Assembly (NCBI RefSeq): GCF_025215495.1
Contig: NZ_CP104302.1
Span: 3,286,001 to 3,350,000 of the forward strand
Reading direction: 5' to 3'
Length of the DNA stretch: 64,000 nucleotides
Source: Mycolicibacterium brumae
GTDB taxonomy: Bacteria; Actinomycetota; Actinomycetes; Mycobacteriales; Mycobacteriaceae
The notes under the pieces are model-generated. The model ran no database searches. It was not told the DNA's origin and worked only from the letters and a program-made list of their open reading frames with translations. The stretch's first letter is position 1. Each line of letters starts with the position of its first letter. Below are positions 38,865-51,255 of this stretch, one piece after another. The position numbers and the translations under genes are program-made.

Positions 38865-41206
38865 TCCCGGGCGAACGCCGCAGCCAACTCTGCGGCGGCG
38901 TCGCGGTACTCCGTGCCGGACAGGTCGACGATCACCCGCTCGATGGTCCCGCCGGTGAACGCGGCCGGCGCTCCGACGGCCGCCGACACCGCCTGTCCGG
39001 AGTTTCGGCCCACCGACGCCGACACCGCGCCCAGCCCGAAGGTGCCCGGATGCGCACGCACCCCCTCGGCGCGCCCGACGACGTCGTCGCCGACGTGCAG
39101 GGTGACCGCGCCGACGGGGACGTGGCTGCCCTCCATCACGCCGGTGCGTTCGTAGCGCACGCCGAGCACCCGCCGGCCGGTCGGCAGCGGCGACTCGGCG
39201 CGGACCCACTGCTCGTCGGCGCCCATGAAGTTGTAGACGAAGCACAGCCGTCGGTCCGCCACCACCAGCAGGTAGCCGCCGTGCCCGCAACCGTGTTTGA
39301 ACAACACTCCCTCCGGCTCCGCCCCGAGGTCGACGTCGGCCAGCACCGAGAAGGACCGCCCCCGCAGTTGCGGGTCCGCCCCCATGCCGACCTCGGCGCC
39401 CGGGTAGAAGACGAACCGTTCCCGCTGTCCGGCGACACCGGGGCGGTTGCGGCCGTAGATCTCGGCGATGCTCAGATCGGCCAGCGGCAGCCCGTTGTGT
39501 CGGGCCGCTTCGTCGAACCACAGTTGCCGCAGTTCGGCGAGCTTCTCGGGGTGTTCCTCGGCCAGGTCGACGCATTGACTGCGGTCGACGTCGAGGTGGA
39601 ACAACTCCCAGCGGTCGTCGTCGAAGTGCCCCCAGCCGCTGGGGGTCGCGGCGTGCACGGCCCCGGCGAACCAGCCGCGATGCCAGATCCCACGGGTGCC
39701 GAGCATGGTGTAGAACTGGGTCTGCTTGCCGGTGGGCGCGTCCGGATGTCGCAGCGCCGCAGCGAAACTCGTGCCGTCCAGTGGCCGCTGCGGGATGCCC
39801 TTCACGGTGACCGGCGCGGTGATGCCGAGCAGCTCGTAGATCGTCGGGGTGATGTCGGCGACGTTGACGTAGTTGTCCCGCAGCTCACCGGCGGCGCCGA
39901 TCCCGGCCGGCCAGGAGATGATGGCCGGGTCGGCGATGCCGCCCTCGTGGCTGGCGTAGCGCTTGAACAGTTTGTAGGGCGTGTTGAATGCCATCGCCCA
40001 CCCGATCGGGTAGTGCCCGTACGTCGCCGGGCTGCCCAGCTCGTCGGCGAACCGAAGACCCTCGGCGGCGGTGTCGGGCAGTCCGTTGAAGAACTTCACC
40101 TCGTTGACCGAGCCGTTCGGCCCGCCCTCGCCGCTGGCGCCATTGTCGGAGATGACGACGATGACGGTGTTGTCCAACTGCCCGGATTCCTCCAGATAAT
40201 CCAGCACCCGGCCGATCTGGTCGTCGGTGTAGGACAGGAAGCCGGCGAACACCTCCGCCATCCGGGCGAATAGCCGCCGCTCGTCATCGGAGAGCGAGTC
40301 CCACGGCCGCACGGTGTCCAGCGCCGGCCAGGGTTGCCCGTTCGGGCCGGTCACCTGGGCGTACGGGTTCATCGGGGACAGTTCGGTCTCCGGCGGCAGC
40401 AGACCCATGTGTTTCTGGTTCTCCAGCACGATCTCGCGGTAGCGCTCGTAGCCCATGTCGAAGCGGCCGGCGTAGCGATCGGCCCACTCCCGGAACACGT
40501 GGTGCGGCGCGTGCCCGGCGCCCGGGCACAGGTAGGTGAACCACGGCTTGTCCGGCGCGATCGTTTTCGAGTCCCGGATGAACTCGATGGTTCTATCGGC
40601 CAGGTCCTTGGACAGGTGGTAGCCCTGTTCGGGGGTGGCCGGCGGGGCGACCGGATGGTTGTCGTAGACCAGTTCCGGATACCACTGGTCGGTCTCGCCG
40701 CCCATGAACCCGTAAAACCGCTCGAACCCCCGCGCGCACGGCCAGTGCCGTTTGGTGGCGGCCACGTTGGACTCCTCCAGCGGGGTGAGGTGCCACTTCC
40801 CGACGGCATAGGTGTTCCAACCGTGTTCGGCGAGCACCTCCGACAGCAGCGCCGTCTCGGCCGGGATCCGTCCGGAGGCGTTCGGGAAGCCCTCGGTGAA
40901 CTCCTCGATGGTGGCCATCCCGACATTGGTGGGGTTGCGCCCGGTGAGCAGCGCCGCCCGGGTCGGTGAGCACAGCGCGGTGGTGTGGAACTGGGTCAGC
41001 CGAACACCGGCCTCGGCGATGCGGCTCATGTTCGGCATGTCCACCAGCCCGCCGAAGCAGTCCCAGGTGGCGATGCCGGTGTCGTCCCAGACCAGGTACA
41101 GCACGTTCGGGGCGCCTTCGGGGGCTTGCGGCGCCAAATAGGGCGCCCAGTCCGGTTCGGAATCGCGGATGTCGAGGGCGATCCGGCCGGCGAATTCTGT
41201 TGCCAT
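38861..41206 (-). CDS. atsA: Type I arylsulfatase
   Basis: This 781-residue sulfatase has the formylglycine motif CSPTR at Cys79 (TTALCSPTRAALLTGR), metal-site WDDTG near residue 40 and VGKWHLTP. It hydrolyses sulfate esters and depends on the neighbouring FGE. The frame continues to a long C-terminal beta-rich domain. No signal peptide is seen, so it acts in the cytoplasm or uses a non-Sec route. It is divergent from a deleted gene start at 41343. Confidence 0.93.
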   Translation of the reverse strand: MATEFAGRIALDIRDSEPDWAPYLAPQAPEGAPNVLYLVWDDTGIATWDCFGGLVDMPNMSRIAEAGVRLTQFHTTALCSPTRAALLTGRNPTNVGMATIEEFTEGFPNASGRIPAETALLSEVLAEHGWNTYAVGKWHLTPLEESNVAATKRHWPCARGFERFYGFMGGETDQWYPELVYDNHPVAPPATPEQGYHLSKDLADRTIEFIRDSKTIAPDKPWFTYLCPGAGHAPHHVFREWADRYAGRFDMGYERYREIVLENQKHMGLLPPETELSPMNPYAQVTGPNGQPWPALDTVRPWDSLSDDERRLFARMAEVFAGFLSYTDDQIGRVLDYLEESGQLDNTVIVVISDNGASGEGGPNGSVNEVKFFNGLPDTAAEGLRFADELGSPATYGHYPIGWAMAFNTPYKLFKRYASHEGGIADPAIISWPAGIGAAGELRDNYVNVADITPTIYELLGITAPVTVKGIPQRPLDGTSFAAALRHPDAPTGKQTQFYTMLGTRGIWHRGWFAGAVHAATPSGWGHFDDDRWELFHLDVDRSQCVDLAEEHPEKLAELRQLWFDEAARHNGLPLADLSIAEIYGRNRPGVAGQRERFVFYPGAEVGMGADPQLRGRSFSVLADVDLGAEPEGVLFKHGCGHGGYLLVVADRRLCFVYNFMGADEQWVRAESPLPTGRRVLGVRYERTGVMEGSHVPVGAVTLHVGDDVVGRAEGVRAHPGTFGLGAVSASVGRNSGQAVSAAVGAPAAFTGGTIERVIVDLSGTEYRDAAAELAAAFARD

Positions 41207-43572
41207 CGCGCCATCTTCGCCTGCCGGCCGCCCGCGGGCGCCCGGTCCGGGGATAAAAGTCTCCCTGTTTGGCTGCCGTGGCGACGATCAAGATGAAGGT
41301 GCGTTGAGTTCGACCGCCCCCACAACAAAGGAGTTGACACAGATGTCCACCACCTCCGGCCACGCTGCCAATCCAGCAGCGCCAGAGTCCAGGTGGCATA
41401 CGCCGTGATGTAGCCCGGGTTCGGCTGCGCCAGTGCCTGCCGCGCGAGCCGCTCGGCCAGTTCCGGCTCGCCCAGGCGACGGCTCATACCCGACAGCACG
41501 GCCGACACCATCGGCAAATGCGGGTTGTCCAGAACGGTTTCGGCGAGCGAGAGGGCGGCGGACCGCTCGCCGCGGACCTCCGCCAACCGTGCCTGCGCGG
41601 CGCTGCGGTAGGCCCGCCACGGCACCCCGTGGCTGTCGGTGTCCGGCATCCGCGTCAGCGCGGCCTCGGCCCGTCGCAGCACCGCGGGATCGCGCAACGT
41701 CGCCGCGGCGAACGCCAGGCACATCCGCGCGGTGTCCGGGTAGCCGACGCCGGCGCCGGCGTCGGCGGCGAGGAAATCGGCGGCGGCCGGTTCCAGCTCT
41801 CCCCTCCAGAGCTGGATCCAGCCGGCGGTGAACCGCTCGATGCCATCGCCGTCGTGCGAGAGCCAGAGTTCGGAGCCGCCGACATCACCGGCGATGTCGA
41901 TCCGCAGGGCCTCGTCGGCACGGTCGAACTGCCCGGCGTGCGACAGCGCGAACGCCAGGTTCTGCCGGGCCCGCTGTGCGACCTCGGGCAAGCCGAGGGC
42001 GGCGCACTCGTGGACCGCGGCCTCCAGCAGCGCCGAGCCTCGTTCCAATCCGCGCCGCAGCCGGGAATCGGCCCAGCCGAGGACGAACAGCGCGCAGGCG
42101 TAGAGCCGCGGGGAGGTGACGTCGCGGGTCGGCAGCGCGCGCTCGACCCGGCCGGCGGCCGCGGCCATGGCGTCGCGGTCGTCGGAAACCAGCAGCACGG
42201 TGAGGTCGGCGATGAAGCCCAACCGCCGGCTGGACCGACCGGCCGCGATGGCCTCGGCTCGGTCCAGCAACATCGCCGCGGCGGCGTCGTCGCCGGCCAT
42301 CGCCCGGCAGCAGGACCGGATCATCAACAGTTCGGACCGCTCGCCGAACGCCCTCATCAGCCGCACGCAGGCGTGGTCGAGCGCGGTGGCCCGGGATTGC
42401 AGCAGCAGTTCCAGCCAGTGGTCGGCGATGATGTCGCAGCCCGCGCGGTCACCACCGCGGATCGCGTGTTCGACGGCGGCCAGCGGATAGCGGTCCCGCA
42501 GCTGCTGGCCGGCGGCGCGGTTGAGCCGCAGCCACGACTGCGGGTCGGTGCGCCGCAGGATTTCCCGGCAGTGCTCGGCGAACAGCGAATGCCACTGGTA
42601 AACCGCTGATTTCCGAGACCCGATGCGCTCGATGAACAAGCCGGCGGCGACGCAGTCCTCCAGGAGGCGGCCACTGCCGGCCTGCCCGGAGAGCACATCG
42701 GCCAGCGGCTCGTCGACGCGTGAGCACACCGTGGCGCGCAGGGCGAAGTCCGCGAGGTCCGGGCGCAGCCGCGCCAGCACCGCCGTCTGGATGTAGCCGG
42801 TGACATCGGATCGCTCGCCCACCGGCGCCCCGCCGGCGACCAGGCTCAGTCGCACCGCGGCGGGCCACCCGTTGGTGGCCGACACCAGCGCGGCGATGTC
42901 CGCGTCGGTCGGCCGCGCGCCGGCCCGGGCGGCCAACTCGGCGACCTCGCGCCGGTCGAAGGCGAGATCGGCGGCGCCGATCACCGACACCTTGTCCTGA
43001 ATTCGCAGCCGCATCCACGCGTTCGACGCCGGGTCGGTGGACAGCAGCACGTAGCGCAGCCACTGCGGCCCGTTCTCGATCAGCGCGACGACTGCGTCGT
43101 CGGGGTAGGCGTCGCGGGCCAACTGAAAGTCGTCGATGACGATGGTCAGCCGGCGGGGAACCTGCAGCGCCGACAACGCCGTCATCGCCGCCTCGGCCGA
43201 CGGGGCCTCGAACAGCGCCGAGAGCGCGCGACGCGACGATTCGTCGTGTGCGCCAACCGCATTCAGCAGTGCCGTCAATATTCCCCGCAGCACGTCGACG
43301 GCGTTGTTGACCGGTTCGGCCAGGGTCAGCCAGGCCACCCGGCCCGGGTCGGCGCGCTCGGCCGCATCCGCCCATTGCGAAACCGCCACCGTCTTGCCGA
43401 ATCCGGACGGCGCGGCGACCAGCACGGCGCGGTTGTGCGCGGGGACCTCATCGAGCATGGCGGCGATCCGGGGCCGCGCCGCCATGTCCGGATTCAGCGA
43501 CGGCCGGGTCGCCAAGAACCACGGAACGGGTTGCATGCCCGAGGATCCGGTCGGCGGCACGTGCTGCGTCAT
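41026..43572 (-). CDS. MalT/LAL-type ATPase regulator lacking its HTH domain (truncated)
   Basis: The true protein part runs from 43572 to about 41357. It has an N-terminal ATPase with P-loop AAPSGFGKT near residues 53-61, a Walker B-like TIVIDDFQ, and a helical TPR-like region to residue 740 (AYATWTLALLDWQRG). Relatives of about 870 residues end in a LuxR-type HTH. Here the frame instead runs through unrelated DNA and then antiphase through the start of the sulfatase gene to 41026. So a deletion removed the DNA-binding domain. It lies between two sulfatase genes it may once have controlled. Confidence 0.75.
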   Translation of the reverse strand: MTQHVPPTGSSGMQPVPWFLATRPSLNPDMAARPRIAAMLDEVPAHNRAVLVAAPSGFGKTVAVSQWADAAERADPGRVAWLTLAEPVNNAVDVLRGILTALLNAVGAHDESSRRALSALFEAPSAEAAMTALSALQVPRRLTIVIDDFQLARDAYPDDAVVALIENGPQWLRYVLLSTDPASNAWMRLRIQDKVSVIGAADLAFDRREVAELAARAGARPTDADIAALVSATNGWPAAVRLSLVAGGAPVGERSDVTGYIQTAVLARLRPDLADFALRATVCSRVDEPLADVLSGQAGSGRLLEDCVAAGLFIERIGSRKSAVYQWHSLFAEHCREILRRTDPQSWLRLNRAAGQQLRDRYPLAAVEHAIRGGDRAGCDIIADHWLELLLQSRATALDHACVRLMRAFGERSELLMIRSCCRAMAGDDAAAAMLLDRAEAIAAGRSSRRLGFIADLTVLLVSDDRDAMAAAAGRVERALPTRDVTSPRLYACALFVLGWADSRLRRGLERGSALLEAAVHECAALGLPEVAQRARQNLAFALSHAGQFDRADEALRIDIAGDVGGSELWLSHDGDGIERFTAGWIQLWRGELEPAAADFLAADAGAGVGYPDTARMCLAFAAATLRDPAVLRRAEAALTRMPDTDSHGVPWRAYRSAAQARLAEVRGERSAALSLAETVLDNPHLPMVSAVLSGMSRRLGEPELAERLARQALAQPNPGYITAYATWTLALLDWQRGRRWWTSVSTPLLWGRSNSTHLHLDRRHGSQTGRLLSPDRAPAGGRQAKMARWQQNSPAGSPSTSAIPNRTGRPIWRRKPPKAPRTCCTWSGTTPASPPGTASAGWWTCRT
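41330..41408 (+). pseudogene. Orphan gene start left by a deletion
   Basis: AAAGGAG precedes ATG 41343, which reads MSTTSGHAANP and then runs into the antisense of the truncated regulator and stops at 41408. This looks like the 5' end of a lost gene that was divergent from the sulfatase. Confidence 0.5.
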
Positions 43573-43627
43573 CCCCTACGGCGTGACGGCGTTGACAGAC
43601 GGCGCGATTCCCGAGGAACCGTCACCT

Positions 43628-45706
43628 TCACGGCGTCACAATGTTGAACCAGAACGGGTATTCGTCGAGCAGGCCGACGAACTCGGTGACCGCGTCCCTA
43701 TTCCCGTCCAGCGTGGCCTTCTTCGAGTCGATGGCCTCCTGCAGGGTGAGCTTGCCCAGCTGGATCTGGTTGAGCGTCTCCTTGCTCAGGGTCAGGCTCG
43801 CGTCGGCGCCGTCGGCCTTTCCGGGCGCGTAATGCAGCACCGCGTTCTCGACCGTCAACGTGTAGTCGGATTTCAGGTCGTCCAGGGTGACGTTGATGGT
43901 GAGGTTCTTGCCGGCCGCGCGCGGGCCGTTGAGGCGCACCGCCAGGTAGTCGAACATCAATTCCGGCGGCATCGCCTCGATGGTGTCCGGGCTCGCGGTG
44001 TCGGACACCGCGACGTCGGGCACCCCGTTGCGCAGTTCGTAGGCGCCCTGCAGGTACACCGAGCGCCACGGCCCGGACTCGGCCTGGTAGCCCATCTGCT
44101 CGAACGCGTCGGCCAGCAGGTTTTTGCCGTCGACGCTGTCCGGGTTCGCGAACACCACGTGCTTGAGAACCATGGCGGCCCAGCGGTATTCACCCGCGTC
44201 GATGTCGCTTTTGGCCTTGGACAGGATGTTCGCCTCGCCGCCCATATAGTCGACGTACTTGCGGGCCGCGTCCACCGGCGGGAGGTCGTTGAGGTCCGCC
44301 GGATTGCCGTCATGCCAGCCCATGTAGCGCTGGTACACCGCGCGGCTGTTGTGCCGCAGCGTGCCGTAGTAGCCGCGGTCGGGCCAGTAGGTGTCGAGCT
44401 CCGGCGGGAAGGCGATCTCCTCGGCGATCTCCGAACCGATCATGCCCTCGTTCATCATCCGGACCGACTGGTCGTGCATGTACTTGTACATGTCGCGCTG
44501 GCGTTTCCAGTAGTCGATGACCTTCTCGTTGCCCCACATCGGCCAGTGGTGGCTCTGGAATTTGACCTCGGTGTTCGGCCCGTAGGTGCGGATGGTCTCA
44601 TCCAGGAAGGACGCCCAGCTCGCCGCGTCGCGCACTTGCGCGCCGCGCAGGGTGAGCAGGTTGTGCATGGTGTTGGTGGTGTTCTCGGCCATCCACATCG
44701 CCTTGAACTGCGGGAAGAAGGTGTTCATCTCGCTGGGCGCCTCGGTGCCCGGGGTCATCTGGAACACCATCTCGACGCCGTCGATGGTGATCGTGTGGCC
44801 GGTTTCGGAGACGCTTTCGGTGGGCAGCACCATGGTCGGCAACCCGTTGGAGATCGTCATGCCCAGCCCGCCGTTGACGCCGCCCTGGGGATTGCGCGGC
44901 AGCAGCGCGCCGTACATGTACACCGCGCGGCGTGACATGGCGTTGCCGGCGATGACGTTCTCGCTGACCGCGTGGTCGACGAACCCGGCCGGGGCGATGA
45001 CCTTGACCTTGCCGGCGTCGACGTCGGCCTGATTGATGACGCCGCGGACACCGCCGTAGTGGTCGGTGTGCGAGTGGCTGTACACCACCGCGTGAATCGG
45101 CCGCTCGCCCAGATTCTTGGTGACCAGCGCGTGGGCAGCCTTGGCGGTCGCCGGGGTCAGCAGCGGGTCGAAGACGATCCAGCCGGTGTCGCCCTCGATG
45201 TAGGTGACGTTGGACAGGTCGTAGCCGCGCACCTGGTGGATGCGGTCGGTGACCTTGAACAGGCCGTAGTTCATGCACAGCTGGGCGTTGCGCCACAGGC
45301 TGGGGTTCACCGTGTCCGGGGCCTTCGCGTCCGCGGTGATGTAGGTCTTGTATTCCTCGAGATCCCAGGCCACCGAACCGTCCTCGTTGGTGATGGTCAG
45401 GGTGTCGGGCCGGTCGACGAGGTTGCGGGAGGCGTCCTCGAAATCGTCGCGGTCGTCGAACGGCAGCTCGTCGTAGAGCTTCTGGTTGGCGGCCTTGGTG
45501 GCCTCCGACGCGGGCTTGGGATCGGTGTTGGTCTCCAGCGCGCCGTCGCCGCCGTCTCCGGATCCGCCGCCGTCCGCGCAGGACGCCAGCAGCGAACCGG
45601 CGGCGACGGCTCCGACACCCACGACGCCGAGGCGGCTCAGGGCGGCGCGCCGGGAGAACCGGGCAGGGGACGCGGCTGCGGCGTGCGGCGCCGGCGGGGT
45701 GTTCAT
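43628..45706 (-). CDS. Tat-exported alkyl sulfatase (SdsA/BDS1 type)
   Basis: This 692-residue protein has a Tat signal (SRRAALSRLG) followed by a lipobox, LLASC at Cys43, so it is a likely lipoprotein. The metallo-beta-lactamase motif HSHTDHYGG is at residues 211-219. The C-terminal SCP-2-like domain is at about 565-690. It hydrolyses primary alkyl sulfates such as dodecyl sulfate outside the cell. Together with the neighbouring sulfatase it suggests sulfur scavenging. A TAGTCT lies six nt before the ATG. Confidence 0.92.
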   Translation of the reverse strand: MNTPPAPHAAAASPARFSRRAALSRLGVVGVGAVAAGSLLASCADGGGSGDGGDGALETNTDPKPASEATKAANQKLYDELPFDDRDDFEDASRNLVDRPDTLTITNEDGSVAWDLEEYKTYITADAKAPDTVNPSLWRNAQLCMNYGLFKVTDRIHQVRGYDLSNVTYIEGDTGWIVFDPLLTPATAKAAHALVTKNLGERPIHAVVYSHSHTDHYGGVRGVINQADVDAGKVKVIAPAGFVDHAVSENVIAGNAMSRRAVYMYGALLPRNPQGGVNGGLGMTISNGLPTMVLPTESVSETGHTITIDGVEMVFQMTPGTEAPSEMNTFFPQFKAMWMAENTTNTMHNLLTLRGAQVRDAASWASFLDETIRTYGPNTEVKFQSHHWPMWGNEKVIDYWKRQRDMYKYMHDQSVRMMNEGMIGSEIAEEIAFPPELDTYWPDRGYYGTLRHNSRAVYQRYMGWHDGNPADLNDLPPVDAARKYVDYMGGEANILSKAKSDIDAGEYRWAAMVLKHVVFANPDSVDGKNLLADAFEQMGYQAESGPWRSVYLQGAYELRNGVPDVAVSDTASPDTIEAMPPELMFDYLAVRLNGPRAAGKNLTINVTLDDLKSDYTLTVENAVLHYAPGKADGADASLTLSKETLNQIQLGKLTLQEAIDSKKATLDGNRDAVTEFVGLLDEYPFWFNIVTP

Positions 45707-45712
45707 GCGGTC

Positions 45713-45718
45713 AGACTA
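45713..45718 (-). promoter_or_regulatory. -10 element of a possibly leaderless promoter for the alkyl sulfatase
   Basis: On the minus strand TAGTCT lies six nt before the ATG at 45706, with no ribosome-binding site. Confidence 0.4.
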
Positions 45719-45863
45719 TTGCCGAGACCCACCGGCACCAATACCGACGCGACAAATTCGCTGAACACGCGAGATATCCTCGGCGAATACCCCGTCGGGC
45801 CGGAATTTCCTCACCCGATTCGGGTGAGATCGCCATTCTTTCGGCGCCGCGCCGTCGAATGGC

Positions 45864-45900
45864 AAAAGGGCCGCGCGCAACGAATGCGCACGGCCCTTTT
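45864..45900 (-). terminator. Terminator of the S10 operon
   Basis: AAAAGGGCCG and CGGCCCTTTT form a 10-bp stem with a further inner GC-rich stem. The minus strand ends in CTTTTGCC. It follows rpsQ by 16 nt. Confidence 0.85.
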
Positions 45901-45915
45901 GGGTGCTTCGAGGTC

Positions 45916-46212
45916 TTACTTGGCCTTCTCGAGGACCTCGACCAGACGCCACCGCTTGGTGGCAGAGGTCGGACGGGTCTCCATCAGCGAGACGCGGTCG
46001 CCGATGCCGGCGTCGCCGTTCTCGTCGTGCGCCTTGACCTTCTTGGTGGTGCGGATGATCTTGCCGTAGAGCGGGTGGGACTTGCGGTCCTCCAGCTCGA
46101 CGACGATGGTCTTCTGCATCTTGTCGCTGACCACGTAGCCGATGACCGTCTTGCGACGGCCGCGCGGCTTCTCGGCGGCCGGGGTGTGCTTGGGGCCCTT
46201 GGTCTCTGCCAT
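45916..46212 (-). CDS. rpsQ: Small ribosomal subunit protein uS17
   Basis: This 98-residue protein is longer than usual at the N-terminus ([20 protein letters not shown]) before the S17 OB fold ([20 protein letters not shown]). It is the last gene of the S10 operon. Its start overlaps the rpmC stop. Confidence 0.97.
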   Translation of the reverse strand: MAETKGPKHTPAAEKPRGRRKTVIGYVVSDKMQKTIVVELEDRKSHPLYGKIIRTTKKVKAHDENGDAGIGDRVSLMETRPTSATKRWRLVEVLEKAK

Positions 46213-46445
46213 TACGCTTCCTCACCTGCGGGCCCGGCGGACAGGCCCAGTTCACGTTCGTTCAGCACGGTGTAGATCCGTGCGATCTCCTTGCGGACCC
46301 GGCCCAGCGCGTGGTTGCGCTCCAGCTGTCCGGTGGCCATCTGGAAGCGCAGGTTGAACAGCTCTTCCTTCGACTTGCGCAGGCGGTCGGTCAGCTCGTC
46401 GTCGCTGAGCTCACGCAGTTCGCCAGCGGAAACTCCCACTGCCAT
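46212..46445 (-). CDS. rpmC: Large ribosomal subunit protein uL29
   Basis: This 77-residue helical hairpin protein starts [20 protein letters not shown]. It sits at the exit tunnel and contributes to trigger factor and SRP docking. Both ends overlap neighbours by one base. Confidence 0.97.
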   Translation of the reverse strand: MAVGVSAGELRELSDDELTDRLRKSKEELFNLRFQMATGQLERNHALGRVRKEIARIYTVLNERELGLSAGPAGEEA

Positions 46446-46861
46446 CAGAACTGCTCCTCTCGGGTAACGATGCGTGCCTTGATCGGCAGCTTGTGGATCG
46501 CACGAGTGAGCGCGGCGCGCGCGGTCTCCTCGTTGGGGTAGCTCAGCTCGAACAGGATGCGTCCGGGCTTGACGTTGGCGACCCACCATTCCGGCGAGCC
46601 CTTGCCCGAACCCATGCGGGTTTCGGCCGGCTTCTTGGTCAGCGGGCGGTCCGGGAAGATGTTGATCCACACCTTGCCGCCACGCTTGATGTGCCGGTTG
46701 ATGGCGATACGAGCGGACTCGATCTGCCGGTTGGTGATGTAGGCGTGCTCCAGAGCCTGGATGCCGTAGTCACCGAAGCTGACGGTGGTGCCGCCGCTGG
46801 CAACCCCACGCTGCTTGGGGTGGTGCTGCTTGCGGTGCTTGACCCTACGGGGAATCAGCAT
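46445..46861 (-). CDS. rplP: Large ribosomal subunit protein uL16
   Basis: This 138-residue protein starts [20 protein letters not shown]. It includes the conserved [19 protein letters not shown] and binds near the peptidyl transferase centre and A site. Confidence 0.98.
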   Translation of the reverse strand: MLIPRRVKHRKQHHPKQRGVASGGTTVSFGDYGIQALEHAYITNRQIESARIAINRHIKRGGKVWINIFPDRPLTKKPAETRMGSGKGSPEWWVANVKPGRILFELSYPNEETARAALTRAIHKLPIKARIVTREEQF

Positions 46862-46863
46862 GA

Positions 46864-48169
<1,306 letters not shown>

Positions 48170-48170
<1 letters not shown>

Positions 48171-48451
48171 TAGCGGCGCTTGCTCTTCCGGTCGTCCTTG
48201 ATGTGACCCTTGAAGGTCCGCGTCGGGGCGAATTCGCCCAGCTTGTGCCCGACCATCGATTCGCTGACGAACACCGGCACATGCTTGCGGCCGTCGTGGA
48301 CGGCGAAGGTGTGTCCGATGAAGTCGGGGAGGATGGTCGACCGACGGGACCAGGTCTTGATGACCTGCTTGGTGTTCTTCTCGTTCTGGGCGTCGACCTT
48401 CTTGAGCAGATGGTCGTCGACGAACGGGCCCTTCTTGAGGCTGCGTGGCAT
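48170..48451 (-). CDS. rpsS: Small ribosomal subunit protein uS19
   Basis: This 93-residue protein starts [20 protein letters not shown] and is highly conserved. It is a 30S head protein next to S13. Confidence 0.98.
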
Positions 48452-48464
48452 CGCTGGTTACTCC

Positions 48465-49301
<837 letters not shown>

Positions 49302-49331
49302 CAGTGGATTCCTCTAGTCGTCGCCGGGCCG

Positions 49332-49634
49332 TCAGGCCGGCGCTCCGAACACGTCAATCGGCTGCTCGCCGGCGGCCAGGGTGACGATCGCGCGCTTGGT
49401 GCTCTTGCGCACGCCGTAGCCGGCGCGGGTCCGCTTGCGCTTGCCCTGCCGGTTGGCGGTGTTCACCGAGTCGACCTTGACCTTGTAGATCTTCTCGATG
49501 GCGATCTTGATCTGCGTCTTGTTCGAGTCCGGGTGGACCAGGAACGTGTAGACGTTGCCCTCGATGAGGCCGTAAGCCTTCTCCGAGATGACCGGGGCCA
49601 AGATGATGTCGTGGGGGGCGGTCAGGGTTGCCAT
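49332..49634 (-). CDS. rplW: Large ribosomal subunit protein uL23
   Basis: This 100-residue protein includes [20 protein letters not shown] and [14 protein letters not shown]. It is the exit-tunnel docking site of trigger factor and SRP. ATG 49634 overlaps the rplD stop by one base. Confidence 0.98.
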   Translation of the reverse strand: MATLTAPHDIILAPVISEKAYGLIEGNVYTFLVHPDSNKTQIKIAIEKIYKVKVDSVNTANRQGKRKRTRAGYGVRKSTKRAIVTLAAGEQPIDVFGAPA

Positions 49635-50281
49635 CAGGCCGACACCTCCTGCTTGGTGTTCGCGTCGATGTACGCCGTGAGGGCCTCCACCGAGAACACC
49701 ACGTCGTCGGCGTTGAGCACGTCGTAGGTGTTCAGCTGGTCGGGAGAAACAATGTGCACACCCGGCAGGTTGCGCACGCTCTTCTCGCCGACCTCGTCGG
49801 TGCGGCCGATGACCACGAGCACCTTCTTGTTCCCGGTCAGGCTGGCCAGGAATTCCTTGGCGCTCTTGGTCGACGGGGTCTGGCCGCTGACCAGCTCGGT
49901 GACCGCGTGGATGCGGTCGTTGCGGGCCCGGTCGGTCAGAGCGCCACGCAGTGCGGCGGCGATCATCTTCTTCGGGGTCCGCTGGCTGTAGTCACGCGGC
50001 TTGGGGCCGTGGACGGCGCCGCCACCGGTGTACTGCGGGGCGCGGGTCGAACCCTGACGGGCGCGGCCGGTGCCCTTCTGCCGGTACGGCTTCTTGCCAC
50101 CGCCGCGGACCTCGCCGCGGGTCTTGGTGGAGTGGGTGCCCTGCCGAGCGGCGGCCAACTGCGCGACGACCACCTGGTGCATCAGCGCGATGTTGGGCTC
50201 CACGTCGAAGAGCGCAGCCGGCAGCTCGATGCTGCCGTCGGACTTGCCGCCCGGGGTCCGGACGTCAATCTTCGTTGCCAT
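49634..50281 (-). CDS. rplD: Large ribosomal subunit protein uL4
   Basis: This 215-residue protein includes the tunnel loop [19 protein letters not shown]. In E. coli L4 also represses the S10 operon; no such site was identified here. It is two nt from rplC. Confidence 0.98.
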   Translation of the reverse strand: MATKIDVRTPGGKSDGSIELPAALFDVEPNIALMHQVVVAQLAAARQGTHSTKTRGEVRGGGKKPYRQKGTGRARQGSTRAPQYTGGGAVHGPKPRDYSQRTPKKMIAAALRGALTDRARNDRIHAVTELVSGQTPSTKSAKEFLASLTGNKKVLVVIGRTDEVGEKSVRNLPGVHIVSPDQLNTYDVLNADDVVFSVEALTAYIDANTKQEVSA

Positions 50282-50283
50282 AA

Positions 50284-50937
50284 CTACTTCTCACCTCGTT
50301 TGATCGCGGTGCGAACCATGACGAGGCCGCCGTTGCGGCCGGGGATGGCGCCCTTGATCAGCAGCACGCCGTTCTCGGCGTCGACCTTGTGCACCTTCAG
50401 GTTCTGAGTGGTGACCTTCTCGTTGCCCATCCGGCCGGACATCCGGGTGCCCTTGAAGACACGGCCCGGGGTGGCGCAGCCACCGATGGAGCCGGGCCGG
50501 CGGTGCACGGCCTGCGCGCCGTGGCTGGCGCCCTGGCCGCGGAAGCCGTGCCGCTTCATGGTGCCGGCGAAGCCCTTGCCCTTGCTGGTGCCGGTGACGT
50601 CGACGTAAGCGCCGTCGGCGAAGATCTCGGCGGTCAGCTCCTGGCCGACCTCGTAATCAGCGGCCGCGGCCTCGTCGTCCAGGCGCAGCTCGGCCAGGTG
50701 CCGACGCGGGTTGACCCCGGCGGCGCCGAACTGACCGGTGACCGGCTTGTTGACCTTGCGCGGGCTGATCTCGCCGTAGGCGAGCTGCACGGCGCTGTAG
50801 CCGTCGCGCTCCTCGGTGCGGATGCGGGTCACCACGTTGGGGCCCGCCTTGACGACAGTCACCGGGACGACCTTGTTGTTCTCGTCGAACACCTGCGTCA
50901 TGCCCAGCTTGGTGCCCAGAATGCCTTTCCTAGCCAT
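50284..50937 (-). CDS. rplC: Large ribosomal subunit protein uL3
   Basis: This 217-residue protein starts [20 protein letters not shown]. The conserved extension ([20 protein letters not shown]) reaches the peptidyl transferase centre. Confidence 0.98.
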   Translation of the reverse strand: MARKGILGTKLGMTQVFDENNKVVPVTVVKAGPNVVTRIRTEERDGYSAVQLAYGEISPRKVNKPVTGQFGAAGVNPRRHLAELRLDDEAAAADYEVGQELTAEIFADGAYVDVTGTSKGKGFAGTMKRHGFRGQGASHGAQAVHRRPGSIGGCATPGRVFKGTRMSGRMGNEKVTTQNLKVHKVDAENGVLLIKGAIPGRNGGLVMVRTAIKRGEK

Positions 50938-50949
50938 ATCTCTGGTCTC

Positions 50950-51255
50950 CTACTGGATGTTCACGTCGACGGAGGCCGGCAGGTCGATGCGCATCAGCGC
51001 GTCAACCGTCTTCGGCGTCGGGTCGAGGATGTCGATGAGCCGCTTGTGGGTGCGCATCTCGAAATGCTCGCGGCTGTCCTTGTACTTGTGCGGCGACCGG
51101 ATAACGCAGTACACGTTCTTCTCGGTCGGCAGCGGCACCGGGCCGACCACACTGGCGCCCGTCCGGGTGACCGTCTCCACGATCTTGCGCGCCGAGGCGT
51201 CAATCGCCTCGTGGTCGTAGGCCTTGAGCCTGATGCGGATCTTCTGTCCCGCCAC
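50950..51255 (-). CDS. rpsJ: Small ribosomal subunit protein uS10
   Basis: This 101-residue protein starts at GTG 51255 and reads [20 protein letters not shown]. It is the first gene of the S10 operon and also serves as the transcription antitermination factor NusE. Confidence 0.98.
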
